Source of the DNA: Candidatus Aminicenantota bacterium
GTDB taxonomy: Bacteria > Acidobacteriota > Aminicenantia > Aminicenantales > Aminicenantaceae
Direction: 5' to 3'
NCBI GenBank assembly: GCA_021162615.1
Contig: JAGGYH010000068.1
Span: 1 to 37,940 of the forward strand
DNA length: 37,940 nt
Positions 7,591 through 14,887 of this stretch are shown here, in pieces. Position 1 is the first letter of the stretch; each line of letters opens with the position of its first letter. Made by a program: the position numbers and the translations under genes. The notes below the pieces were generated by a model that made no database searches, was not told the origin of the DNA, and saw nothing but the letters and a program-made list of their open reading frames with translations.

Positions 7591-7669
7591 AATGGATGAG
7601 GAAAGAGACAAAAAAACAGAAAGAAGGTGAAAAAAATGGGGAAAGAATGGGAAAATAAAAAGGAATCTT

Positions 7670-7957
7670 TTGAGTCGTTTTCGTCAGGCGACCCGCGAGA
7701 TGATAAAGGCATACGCCATTGGATTGACTATTGATGAACTGGATGAACTTTTTTCGATGCTTGTCTGGAACGAGGGCATCGGCACGTTTAGCTCGGAGAT
7801 TGGTCCTTCACCACTGTTTGGTGCTTATCAGTTGATAAAAAGATTGGAAAAGAAGGGCAAGTCACGAGAAGATGTTTTGAGGGAACTGGTTGAAAAATTT
7901 GGCGAGAAGAACCCAAATGTAAGAACGTTTTATAAAAGGAGGAATGAAAATGGCTGA
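7670..7957 (+). CDS. 95-aa protein of unknown function between fprA and hcp
   Basis: The frame starts at TTG 7670 with AAGGA about 6 bases upstream and ends in a TGA that overlaps the hcp start region by 8 bases. It is therefore coupled to hcp. The product is soluble and helical: a basic N-terminus ([17 protein letters not shown]), a central stretch with [31 protein letters not shown], and a charged tail. It has no cysteines, so it is not a small iron-sulfur or rubredoxin partner. A short frame from ATG 7636 stops at about 7734 and may be a decayed or misread start region. No family is recognised. The composition and the coupling argue that it is real. Confidence 0.6.
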   Translation: MSRFRQATREMIKAYAIGLTIDELDELFSMLVWNEGIGTFSSEIGPSPLFGAYQLIKRLEKKGKSREDVLRELVEKFGEKNPNVRTFYKRRNENG

Positions 7958-9260
7958 CAAAGAAAGCTTAGATATGTTTTGCTACCAGTGTTCCCAGACC
8001 GTAAGGGGGACTGGTTGCACTAAAAGAGGAGTCTGCGGAAAAGAGCCCACAGTTGCCCGTTTGCAGGACAATTTGTTAATTGCCACGAAGGGGATGGCTG
8101 CCTATCTCTATCATGCCAGGGAACTTGGATATACCGATACGGAAATAGATGCATTTTTAGAGAGGGTCTTTTATTCTACTTTCACTAATGTGAACTTTGA
8201 TGCAGAAGATTTTGTCCGACTTGCAATTGAGGGTGGAGAGATGAATGTGAAGACAATGAAACTTCTAAAAAAAGCACACATCGAAACTTACGGAGAACCG
8301 GAGCCTACAGAAGTACGGACAGGGACTGTCAAAGGAAAAGGGATTATTGCTACCGGGCATGGCCTAAAGGCACTGGAAGAACTGCTTAAACAAATGGAGG
8401 GCACAGGTATAAACGTCTATACACATTCAGAACTTTTACCTGCACACGGATACCCAGGTCTGAAAAAGTACAAGCATCTGGTAGGCAATCTGGGAATATC
8501 TTGGAGAGATCAGAAAAAATTATTTTCCAAGTATCCAGTGGCAATTCTTGGAACTTCGAACTGCGTTGTGCCGCCCAAGGATGATTATAAGGATAGAATG
8601 TTTACTACAGGACCTGCAAAACTGCCTGGTGTGAAGCATATCTCCGGGTATGATTATACCCCCGTGATAGAAAAGGCGAAAGCGCTGCCGGAGCTTGATA
8701 ACGAGCCTGGCGTGGTGACGCTGACAACAGGGTTTTCCAAGTCTGTGGTTCTCTCGCTGAAAGACAAAATCAAGGCGCTGGTGGAAAATGGCAAGATACG
8801 GCATTTCTTCCTCATCGGAGGCTGTGATTCTCCGAATAAAAAAATGGAATACTATCGTGAGTTTGCACAAAAGTTATCAATGGATACGATCATCCTAACC
8901 CTCGGCTGCGGTAAATTCAGATTCAACGATCTGGACCTTGGCGACATTGATGGGGTCCCAAGATTGATCGACCTTGGTCAGTGCAATGACTCCATTGTTG
9001 CCATAGATATTGTTTTAGCTCTTTCTGAAGTGTTCGATGTGGGGGTGAATGAGCTGCCACTGACATTGGTATTAAGCTGGATGGAGCAAAAAGCCGTGGC
9101 GGTTCTCTGGAGTTTGCTCGCTCTTGGCATAAAAGGGATATACATAGGGCCAATTCTACCTGCATGGGTGAACGAAGACATTCTAAATGTTTTAAAAGAG
9201 AAATATGATTTAAAACTTATTGGGGAGCCAGAAGGGGATATAAAACAGATGTTAAAATAA
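7950..9260 (+). CDS. hcp: Hybrid-cluster protein (hydroxylamine reductase, class III type)
   Basis: 436 aa from ATG 7950, which is 7 bases after GGAGG. The ATG at 7944 touches that site and is less likely. Hcp reduces NO and/or hydroxylamine, protecting anaerobes from nitrosative stress. N-terminal cluster cysteines are C11, C14, C23 and C29. Hybrid-cluster ligands are recognisable: ATGHGL (His), [13 protein letters not shown] (Glu), [25 protein letters not shown] and LGQCNDS (Cys), and WMEQKAVAV (Glu and Lys). The protein is roughly 100 residues shorter than E. coli Hcp. The gap lies between the N-terminal cysteines and the hybrid-cluster domain, as in the short archaeal/Thermotoga class that lacks the helical-bundle insertion. 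It is the last gene of the cluster. Confidence 0.95.
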   Translation: MADKESLDMFCYQCSQTVRGTGCTKRGVCGKEPTVARLQDNLLIATKGMAAYLYHARELGYTDTEIDAFLERVFYSTFTNVNFDAEDFVRLAIEGGEMNVKTMKLLKKAHIETYGEPEPTEVRTGTVKGKGIIATGHGLKALEELLKQMEGTGINVYTHSELLPAHGYPGLKKYKHLVGNLGISWRDQKKLFSKYPVAILGTSNCVVPPKDDYKDRMFTTGPAKLPGVKHISGYDYTPVIEKAKALPELDNEPGVVTLTTGFSKSVVLSLKDKIKALVENGKIRHFFLIGGCDSPNKKMEYYREFAQKLSMDTIILTLGCGKFRFNDLDLGDIDGVPRLIDLGQCNDSIVAIDIVLALSEVFDVGVNELPLTLVLSWMEQKAVAVLWSLLALGIKGIYIGPILPAWVNEDILNVLKEKYDLKLIGEPEGDIKQMLK

Positions 9261-9278
9261 AAAAAGCCCTTCCGGGGC
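9255..9278 (-). terminator. Intrinsic terminator, minus strand
   Basis: Read on the minus strand, GCCCCGGAAGGGC (9278-9266) forms a short GC hairpin followed directly by TTTTTTATTTT (9265-9255). The U-run overlaps the hcp stop codon on the other strand. It faces transcription coming from the transposase remnant, not from hcp. I see no good plus-strand terminator after hcp. Confidence 0.65.
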
Positions 9279-9302
9279 AAACTAACCAAGTTTGCGGGCA
9301 TA

Positions 9303-9803
9303 TCAATTCTCATCAGGGTATCCGATAGCTGAGAGATCATTTAACATAAGATGATATTTCACTTTCAACTTATCCCTTCGTTTATAGACGATACATACTT
9401 CGATTATCTCCCTCGCACAACAGCTACAAGCCAATGGATCCCGTCCTGTAAAGATCATTATGGATTCCCGTCAAGTCAGTTTCTTTGGATCGACAACTTT
9501 GCCTAATATCGTGAATATCGCCTGGACAGTCGGTTTGTTAACATATTTAGGAGAATACAGCCCATATGGTACTATCATCTTGAATCCTGGTTCAGGGAGA
9601 TGGATCACTACGCGATAGATGAACTCTATTGCCTGCAGGGTTACATAGTGCCTTACATTTGTACTGGGATGGTCCCACAAAAATGTAACATCATCACCAT
9701 CATAAGAAGATATCCTCTTATCAGATATTGGTGGATGTCTAACATACCTGGAGTTTATAGCCCGGGTAACCTCACATATTACTGATAAAGGACAGGTATG
9801 GGT
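9303..9803 (-). pseudogene. Remnant of a Y2 (IS91-like) transposase, C-terminal part
   Basis: On the minus strand the frame reads SRYVRHPPISDKRI, then YDGDDVTFLWDH, an EFIYRVVIHLP segment, GFKMIVPYGLYS, and KKLT before a TGA at 9473-9471. It continues in the same frame as RESIMIFTGRDPLACSCC and ends at TGA 9303. The order and motifs (RPPIS, GFxMIxxYGLYS, DPLxCxxC) are those of the C-terminal half of IS91-family Y2 transposases. The TGA falls where a Trp or Tyr usually precedes RE(R/S), so it looks like a nonsense change of TGG. The N-terminal catalytic tyrosines and zinc finger are not found, so the element is dead. The upstream boundary is approximate. Confidence 0.7.
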
Positions 9804-10066
9804 AGAGGAGATGAACGAAAGTGAACCGCTGGATGAAGTGTCAAAAATTTCCATATTTTCAGCATCAAGACCGGGGAGATGATAGGCTAATCGGGATGAG
9901 CACAGTGGAAAACCTATTTGCTGGCTGTGCGGTGCTCGGCATAAAGGCGGCATGAATTTTACCCAGGCTGTCAATCGTTGTTCGAACCAGACCGGCTGGT
10001 GAGGTCCGGGAGGGGGGTTGACTCTTGATGAATCCAGGTTAACATAAAGGAGGGAAGGAGAAGTAA
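9804..10066. other. Non-coding or degraded DNA next to the transposase remnant
   Basis: The minus-strand frame stays open through here to about 10109, but its sequence (many Pro, Ser, Cys and His in random order) is not convincing as protein. It overlaps the ribosome binding site and start of the phosphoesterase gene. It is probably degraded mobile-element sequence plus the 5' region of the gene at 10067. I see no RNA gene here. Confidence 0.4.
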
Positions 10067-10549
10067 ATGATAGGCATAATGTCAGATTCTCATGATAACT
10101 GCGATGCAATAAAGCAGGCGGTGTTGTTTTTTAACAATGCGGGGTGTGAACTGGTGATCCATGCCGGTGATTTTATAGCTCCGTTTGCAGCTGGGGAATT
10201 AAAAGGACTCGCATGCCCTGTAAAGGCTGTTTTCGGAAATTGTGATGGGGAAAGACAGGGTCTGAAAAAAGTATTTAAATCACTTGGAACGCTTTGTGAA
10301 GAACCGTTCAGGTTTTCCCATAAAGGAGTGAGCTTTTTAGTGACCCATACTCATTTTAATATCAAAAACTATACGGCTAGCGGTGATTATGACGTCATCA
10401 TATACGGACACACACACAAAGCGGATATAAGGAAAGAAAAAGGCACCCTTGTGATAAATCCCGGTGAAACAGGGGGGTGGCTTACGGGGAGGCCGTCGGT
10501 GGGACTCCTTTCTCTAAAGGACATGAGAGCAGAGGTAATAAGTCTCTGA
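10067..10549 (+). CDS. YfcE/MJ0936-family metallophosphoesterase
   Basis: 160 aa, typical of the small single-domain family of dimetal phosphodiesterases. Motifs: SDSHDN (residues 6-11), IHAGDFIAP (about 31-39), FGNCDGER (about 55-62), THTHFN, GHTHKA (about 118-123) and NPGET (about 132-136). Together they supply the His/Asp/Asn ligands of the binuclear site. It probably hydrolyses phosphodiesters in the cytoplasm, and the natural substrate of this family is generally unsettled. The start has an AGGAGGGAAGGAG site. It stands alone between the transposase remnant and tRNA-Val. Confidence 0.9.
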   Translation: MIGIMSDSHDNCDAIKQAVLFFNNAGCELVIHAGDFIAPFAAGELKGLACPVKAVFGNCDGERQGLKKVFKSLGTLCEEPFRFSHKGVSFLVTHTHFNIKNYTASGDYDVIIYGHTHKADIRKEKGTLVINPGETGGWLTGRPSVGLLSLKDMRAEVISL

Positions 10550-10571
10550 GCTTTCTTGTGTCCTATTTTTA

Positions 10572-10600
10572 TTGACAGAGTCAATTCAAACCTTTAATAT
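10572..10600 (+). promoter_or_regulatory. Strong promoter of tRNA-Val
   Basis: TTGACA (10572-10577), a 17-base spacer and TAATAT (10595-10600), about 25 bases before the tRNA. This is one of the best consensus promoters in the window and may also feed the thrS operon downstream. Confidence 0.75.
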
Positions 10601-10624
10601 ATATAGGCTTGTGAGTAAAGAAAG

Positions 10625-10699
10625 AGGCGCGTAGCTCAGTGGGAGAGTGCTTCCTTGACGCGGAAGAGGTCGAGGGTTCGATACCCTCCGCGCCTACCA
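10625..10699 (+). tRNA. tRNA-Val (anticodon GAC)
   Basis: A complete cloverleaf is visible. Acceptor stem AGGCGCG pairs with CGCGCCT, with TA at positions 8-9. The D arm is GCTC..GAGT. The anticodon stem-loop CTTCC-TTGACGC-GGAAG gives anticodon GAC, which reads GUC and GUU valine codons. The T arm is GAGGG-TTCGATA-CCCTC, the discriminator is A, and CCA is encoded at 10697-10699. There is no intron and no variable-arm extension. Confidence 0.97.
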
Positions 10700-10748
10700 T
10701 TTGAGAAAAACAGATGTTGATTTACAGTAAATTAAAATGTAAAGTTTG

Positions 10749-10837
10749 CTTAACCTTAGGATGAAGATTGATTTTTTTTGTTACATAAAAACATTCAAAA
10801 CAAATTGAAAAATCTATCCTCTTCTTTGGGGGTTAAG
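10749..10837 (+). promoter_or_regulatory. Candidate structured leader upstream of thrS
   Basis: Three nested complementary blocks are seen: CTTAACC (10749-10755) with GGTTAAG (10831-10837), AGGAT (10758-10762) with ATCCT (10816-10820), and GATTTTT (10770-10776) with AAAAATC (10808-10814). They could form one long interrupted stem in the 5' UTR of the thrS-infC-rpmI-rplT-pheST operon. ThrRS and L20 autoregulate such operons in other bacteria through leader RNA. I see no T-box specifier or antiterminator sequence and no tRNA-Thr-like anticodon arm, so the mechanism is open. Confidence 0.45.
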
Positions 10838-10881
10838 TCGGCACAAATAAAAAAAGAAACATACCAAATGGATTGTGATAA

Positions 10882-12639
10882 ATGCATAAAAACAAGAATA
10901 AAGGACTCGATTTCAGTCTGGATACTTTAAGACACAGCGCTGCTCACCTTTTGGCTCATGCTGTGCTTGACCTTTTTCACGGGACTAAAACCGGAGTAGG
11001 GCCAGCTGTTGAAGATGGCTTTTATTATGATTTTTTAAGGGACGAACCGTTTACCCAAGAAGATTTGATATCAATAGAAAAGAGAATGAGAGAGATTTCA
11101 GATCAGGACATCCCTCTGGAAAGACTTGAATGCTCAAAGGAAGAAGCCATTAAACTTTTTAAGGATTTGAATCAGGATTTGAAGGTTGAGTTGGTAGAGG
11201 AAAAGGGCGGTGAAAAGGTTTCCTGCTACCGGCAGGGAGATTTTGTGGATTTTTGCCTGGGTCCCCATGTGCCTTCTACCGGGGCCATAAAACATTTTAA
11301 GCTGCTTTCTGTTTCAGGTGCCTACTGGAAAGGGGATGAAAGCGGCCGGCAGCTTCAGAGGATTTATGGTACGGTCTTTTTTAAGCAAAAAGAGCTTAAA
11401 GATTTTCTTTATATGCAGGAAGAAGCCAGAAAACGTGACCACAGGAAACTGGGACCGGAACTGGGCCTTTACAGCACCAATGAACAACTGGGAGGAGGTT
11501 TGATCTTATGGCATCCTAGGGGTTCGGCATCCAGAGCAGTTATAGAAGATTTCTGGCGCAAAGAACATTTTAAGGAAGGATATGGCCTTATTTACTCTCC
11601 TCATATTGCCAAGCTAGATGTTTGGAAAACAAGCGGTCACACTGAATTTTACGATGCTCTCTATCCGCCGTTGATCAGTGACAGTGTTGAATACCAGTTA
11701 AAACCCATGAACTGTCCTTTTCATATAATGGTCTATCAATCAACCCAGAGGAGCTACCGGGAGCTCCCATTAAGATGGGCTGAACTGGGAACGGTCTATA
11801 GATATGAACGGGGAGGGGTTTTACACGGTCTGCTCAGAGTCAGGGGATTCACCCAGGATGACGCCCATATTTTTTGCCGTTCTGACCAGCTTGAAGAAGA
11901 AATCAGAAGGACTATTTCCATGGCTCTGAGGATTCTGAAGACATTTGGATTTGAAGACTTTGATGTTTTCCTTTCAACCCGTCCTGAAAAATTCAGTGGT
12001 TCTGTGAAAGACTGGGGTGAAGCAACGGATGCACTAGAAAAAGCTCTGAAAGCGGAGAAGATTGATTTTAGCGTGGATGAAGGGGAAGGGGTTTTTTACG
12101 GCCCTAAAATAGACATAAAAATCAAGGATGCACTGAAAAGGTCTTGGCAGTGTACGACCATTCAACTGGACTTTAACCTATCAGAAAAATTTGATTTGAC
12201 CTATGTAGGAGAAGATGGTGAATTTCACCGTCCTTTTATGATCCACCGAGCCCTGCTTGGTTCCTTGGAGAGGTTTTTTGGGATTTTGATAGAGCATTAT
12301 AACGGAAACTTTCCTTTCTGGCTTGCTCCTGTCCAGGCCATGATAATCCCGATTGCTGACAGGCACAATGAGTATGCGCATCATCTCTATCAGGAGATGA
12401 GGGAGAAAGAGATAAGAACCGAAGTGGATACAAGGAGAGAGAAAGTGGGATACAAGATCAGAGATGCCGAGAAAAACAAGATTCCCATAATCCTTGTGGT
12501 GGGTGATAAGGAGGTCGAGCAGGAGAGTGTATCTGTTCGGATCCATACTGAAGGAGACAAGGGCCAGTTTAATTTCAAAGAGCTTCTTGAAAAAATGTTA
12601 GATTTAAATAAAAATAGGGATTTAGAAATCACTCTTTAA
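10882..12639 (+). CDS. thrS: Threonyl-tRNA synthetase, TGS-less
   Basis: 585 aa, against about 640 for the E. coli enzyme. It charges tRNA-Thr. The editing domain comes first: HSAAHLLAHAV near residue 18 with the HxxxH pair, and FCLGPHVPSTG with the editing cysteine near 124. The class II core follows, with MNCPFH, RYERGGVLHGLLRVRGFTQDDAHIFC and MIHRALLGSLERF supplying the zinc Cys/His/His. The anticodon-binding domain ends the protein (APVQAMIIPIADRH, GYKIRDAEKNKIPI). The N-terminal TGS domain (about 60 aa) is missing, and an in-frame TAA sits directly before the ATG, so it is not hidden upstream. The ribosome binding site is weak. First gene of the translation operon. Confidence 0.97.
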   Translation: MHKNKNKGLDFSLDTLRHSAAHLLAHAVLDLFHGTKTGVGPAVEDGFYYDFLRDEPFTQEDLISIEKRMREISDQDIPLERLECSKEEAIKLFKDLNQDLKVELVEEKGGEKVSCYRQGDFVDFCLGPHVPSTGAIKHFKLLSVSGAYWKGDESGRQLQRIYGTVFFKQKELKDFLYMQEEARKRDHRKLGPELGLYSTNEQLGGGLILWHPRGSASRAVIEDFWRKEHFKEGYGLIYSPHIAKLDVWKTSGHTEFYDALYPPLISDSVEYQLKPMNCPFHIMVYQSTQRSYRELPLRWAELGTVYRYERGGVLHGLLRVRGFTQDDAHIFCRSDQLEEEIRRTISMALRILKTFGFEDFDVFLSTRPEKFSGSVKDWGEATDALEKALKAEKIDFSVDEGEGVFYGPKIDIKIKDALKRSWQCTTIQLDFNLSEKFDLTYVGEDGEFHRPFMIHRALLGSLERFFGILIEHYNGNFPFWLAPVQAMIIPIADRHNEYAHHLYQEMREKEIRTEVDTRREKVGYKIRDAEKNKIPIILVVGDKEVEQESVSVRIHTEGDKGQFNFKELLEKMLDLNKNRDLEITL

Positions 12640-12654
12640 AGGAGGATTATCATC
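12638..12654 (+). promoter_or_regulatory. Ribosome binding site and AUC start of infC
   Basis: AAAGGAGG (12638-12645) lies 6 bases before ATC at 12652-12654. The first ATG in frame (12682) has AAGGAGA only one base away, too close to act. This favours initiation at AUC, in line with the known use of rare start codons (AUU, AUC, AUA) for IF3 autoregulation. Confidence 0.65.
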
Positions 12655-13227
12655 GTACAACCTAAGTTTTATCCAAGGAGAATGGAGAGAAAGCCTCACA
12701 GGACGAATGAAATGATAACAGCCAAGGAAGTAAGATTGATTGATGAAAACAAAAAACAGCTCGGAGTAGTCCCTATTGAAAGAGCGTTATTAGCTGCTGA
12801 GGAGAAAGAACTGGACCTTGTTGAAGTGGCACCAAACGCGAAACCTCCGGTATGCCGGATTCTTGACTACGGAAAATATCTTTATGAGTTGCATAAAAAG
12901 GAACAGGAGGCGAAAAAACACCAGAAACAGGTCCAGACGAAGGAGATTAAATTCAGGCCGAAAATCAGTATCCACGATTACAGCTTTAAAGTGAGACACA
13001 TACAAAGATTTCTAAAAGAAGGAAACAAGGTGAAGGTTACTGTCATGCTGAGGGGACGTGAGAAAGCAAAACCAGAACTTGCGGATCAAATCATAGAAAG
13101 AGTTTTTGAAGACCTAAAAGACCTTGGGAAACAAGACGGAAGAGTAAGGAGACAGCCTTGGGCTGTGTCTGCATTATTAAGCCCAATTAAATCAGGAGAG
13201 AGAGATGCCAAAGCTGAAGACACATAA
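12652..13227 (+). CDS. infC: Translation initiation factor IF-3 (AUC start)
   Basis: 191 aa from AUC 12652, or 181 from ATG 12682. IF3 binds the 30S subunit and checks start codons. N-domain: MITAKEVRLIDENKKQLGVVPIERAL and LDLVEVAPNAKPPVCRILDYGKYLYE. A Lys-rich linker follows, then the C-domain with EIKFRPKISIHDYSFKVRHIQRFL and KVKVTVMLRGREKAKPELA. The last part is atypical: after DLGKQDGR the frame runs RRQPWAVSALLSPIKS and overlaps rpmI by 23 bases. The usual IF3 end is an EGR motif and a short hydrophobic strand. In the third frame the same DNA reads ALGCVCIIKPN and stops at 13188-13190, before the rpmI ribosome binding site. That looks more like an IF3 end, so a frameshift is possible. 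Confidence 0.93.
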   Translation: MVQPKFYPRRMERKPHRTNEMITAKEVRLIDENKKQLGVVPIERALLAAEEKELDLVEVAPNAKPPVCRILDYGKYLYELHKKEQEAKKHQKQVQTKEIKFRPKISIHDYSFKVRHIQRFLKEGNKVKVTVMLRGREKAKPELADQIIERVFEDLKDLGKQDGRVRRQPWAVSALLSPIKSGERDAKAEDT

Positions 13228-13405
13228 AGGCGCTAAGAAAAGGTTTAAAATAACCAAGAATAAAAAGGTCATTTATAGTAAAGCCTATAGAGGACATATA
13301 CTTACGAAGAAGTCAGCAAAAAGAAAGAGAGATTTAAGGAAACCAGGTCAAATAAGTCCTGCAGATAGAATGCGAATTAAAAGGATGATGCCTTACGATT
13401 TTTAG
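13205..13405 (+). CDS. rpmI: Ribosomal protein bL35
   Basis: 66 aa, the standard length. The sequence begins MPKLKTHKGAKKRFK and contains RGHILTKKSAKRKRDLRKPG, the family hallmark; it ends RMRIKRMMPYDF. It binds 23S rRNA in the large subunit. The AGGAGAGAG site lies inside the 3' end of infC. The gene order infC-rpmI-rplT is conserved across bacteria. Confidence 0.97.
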   Translation: MPKLKTHKGAKKRFKITKNKKVIYSKAYRGHILTKKSAKRKRDLRKPGQISPADRMRIKRMMPYDF

Positions 13406-13486
13406 TAATAAATATCTATAGGATGGTTTAAGCAGGATAAATGGGAAAAAACAAAGAAAATATTTTACCCTAGAGGGAGACATAAA

Positions 13487-13837
13487 ATGCCTAGAGTTAA
13501 AAGAGGAACAAAAAGAAGGAAAAGAAGATCAAAGGTACTCAAAGAAGCCAAGGGTTACTGGGGGGCCAGAAGTCATAATTACAAAACAGCAAAAGAGGCT
13601 GTGGAAAGAGCCTTTAAATATTCCTATAGAGATCGAAAAAATAGGAAAAGAGATTTTAGAAGATTGTGGATCATGAGGATAAAGGCAGCGGCGAACCATT
13701 ATGATATTTCATACAGCCAGTTCATTAAGGGCTTAAAGAAGAAAAACATAGAACTGAATAGAAAAATATTAGCTGACATCGCGGTTAATTCCCCGGAAAC
13801 ATTTTCTCAAATAGTAAAAATGACAAAGGAAGCATAA
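13487..13837 (+). CDS. rplT: Ribosomal protein bL20
   Basis: 116 aa, full length. Starts MPRVKRGTKRRKRRSKVLKEAKGY and contains the conserved YSYRDRKNRKRDFRRLWI and NRKILADIAV segments. It is needed for early 50S assembly and in many bacteria represses its own operon by binding leader RNA. An 81-base gap separates it from rpmI; I see no terminator there. A GAGGGAGA site precedes the start. Confidence 0.97.
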   Translation: MPRVKRGTKRRKRRSKVLKEAKGYWGARSHNYKTAKEAVERAFKYSYRDRKNRKRDFRRLWIMRIKAAANHYDISYSQFIKGLKKKNIELNRKILADIAVNSPETFSQIVKMTKEA

Positions 13838-13857
13838 ACTCAGGGATTCAGCTTGAA

Positions 13858-14886
13858 ATGGTTGATTTAAAAAATAAAATCAGAGCACTTCGGAGCAGTT
13901 TTGATGAGGGATTGGCTCAAGCAGGGGATAAAGATTCTTTAAAAGAACTGAGGAATACTTATCTAAGCCGAAAAAAAGGCCGCATAACACTTCTTCTTAA
14001 AGAGTTGAAGAACGTCTCTCCCACAGAAAGGCCTGAAGTCGGGAAGCAGGTCAATGAGTTTAAAAATTATGTGGCGCAGAAGCTGGAAGAGTATTCCAAG
14101 ACGCTCGAAGAGCCAAGGCATATTAAATTTGATATGGACCTGACCCTTCCCGGGAAAAGAAGATACAGAGGAGCGCCGCATCCGATTTTGCTTTATAAAA
14201 AGAGGATTGAACAAATTTTTTTATTAATGGGCTTTTCCATTGAGGATGGGCCTGAGATTGAAACGGACTATTATAATTTTGAGGCTCTCAATTTCCCTCC
14301 TCATCATCCTGCCAGGGATGATTGGGATACTCTTTATTTAAGTGACGATTTGCTGCTCAGGACGCATACCTCCCCGGTTCAGATAAGGGTTATGGAAAAG
14401 AAAAAACCTCCAATAAGAATGATAAATCCCGGCAAAGTGTATCGAAGGGAGACTCCGGATCCCACACATATTCCTATGTTCTATCAGGTCGAAGGATTGG
14501 TGGTTGATCTAGGCATAACCTTTGCCCATCTCAAAGGTACCCTGGAGTGCTTCCTGAAAGCTCTTTACAATGAAAAGATTAAAATCAGGTTTAGACCCAG
14601 TTACTTTCCTTTTACAGAACCTTCTGCAGAGGTAGATATAGGCTGCACGGTCTGTCGTGGAGAGGACAGACAGTGCCGTGTATGCGGTGGAAGCGGATGG
14701 ATTGAGATTCTTGGAGCTGGCATGGTCGATCCTCAGGTTTTAAAAAATGTTAATATTGATCCTGAGAAATATTCCGGATTTGCTTTTGGAATGGGTATCG
14801 ACCGAACAGCCATGTTCTCTTTCCGGATACCTGACCTGAGGAATTTTTATGAGAATGATTTAAGGTTTATAAGGCAGTTTTCCTAA
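13858..14886 (+). CDS. pheS: Phenylalanyl-tRNA synthetase alpha subunit
   Basis: 342 aa, normal for bacterial PheS. N-terminal coiled coil (about 1-85), then the class II core: HPILLYKKRIEQIFLLMGF, DWDTLYLSDDLLLRTHTSPVQ, a long PGKVYRRETPDPTHIPMFYQVEG motif-2 region, PSYFPFTEPSAEVDIGC and the motif-3 FAFGMGIDRTAM. Four cysteines in two CxxC pairs near residues 263-278 (CTVC, CRVC) form the zinc-ribbon-like loop seen in several bacterial PheS. Forms an alpha2-beta2 enzyme with PheT, which begins one base after its stop. Confidence 0.97.
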   Translation: MVDLKNKIRALRSSFDEGLAQAGDKDSLKELRNTYLSRKKGRITLLLKELKNVSPTERPEVGKQVNEFKNYVAQKLEEYSKTLEEPRHIKFDMDLTLPGKRRYRGAPHPILLYKKRIEQIFLLMGFSIEDGPEIETDYYNFEALNFPPHHPARDDWDTLYLSDDLLLRTHTSPVQIRVMEKKKPPIRMINPGKVYRRETPDPTHIPMFYQVEGLVVDLGITFAHLKGTLECFLKALYNEKIKIRFRPSYFPFTEPSAEVDIGCTVCRGEDRQCRVCGGSGWIEILGAGMVDPQVLKNVNIDPEKYSGFAFGMGIDRTAMFSFRIPDLRNFYENDLRFIRQFS

Positions 14887-14887
14887 A

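Noticed and set aside
9804-10109. N-terminal half of the 212-codon minus-strand frame
   Set aside because: Not protein-like, no transposase motifs, and it overlaps the well-supported start of the YfcE-type gene.
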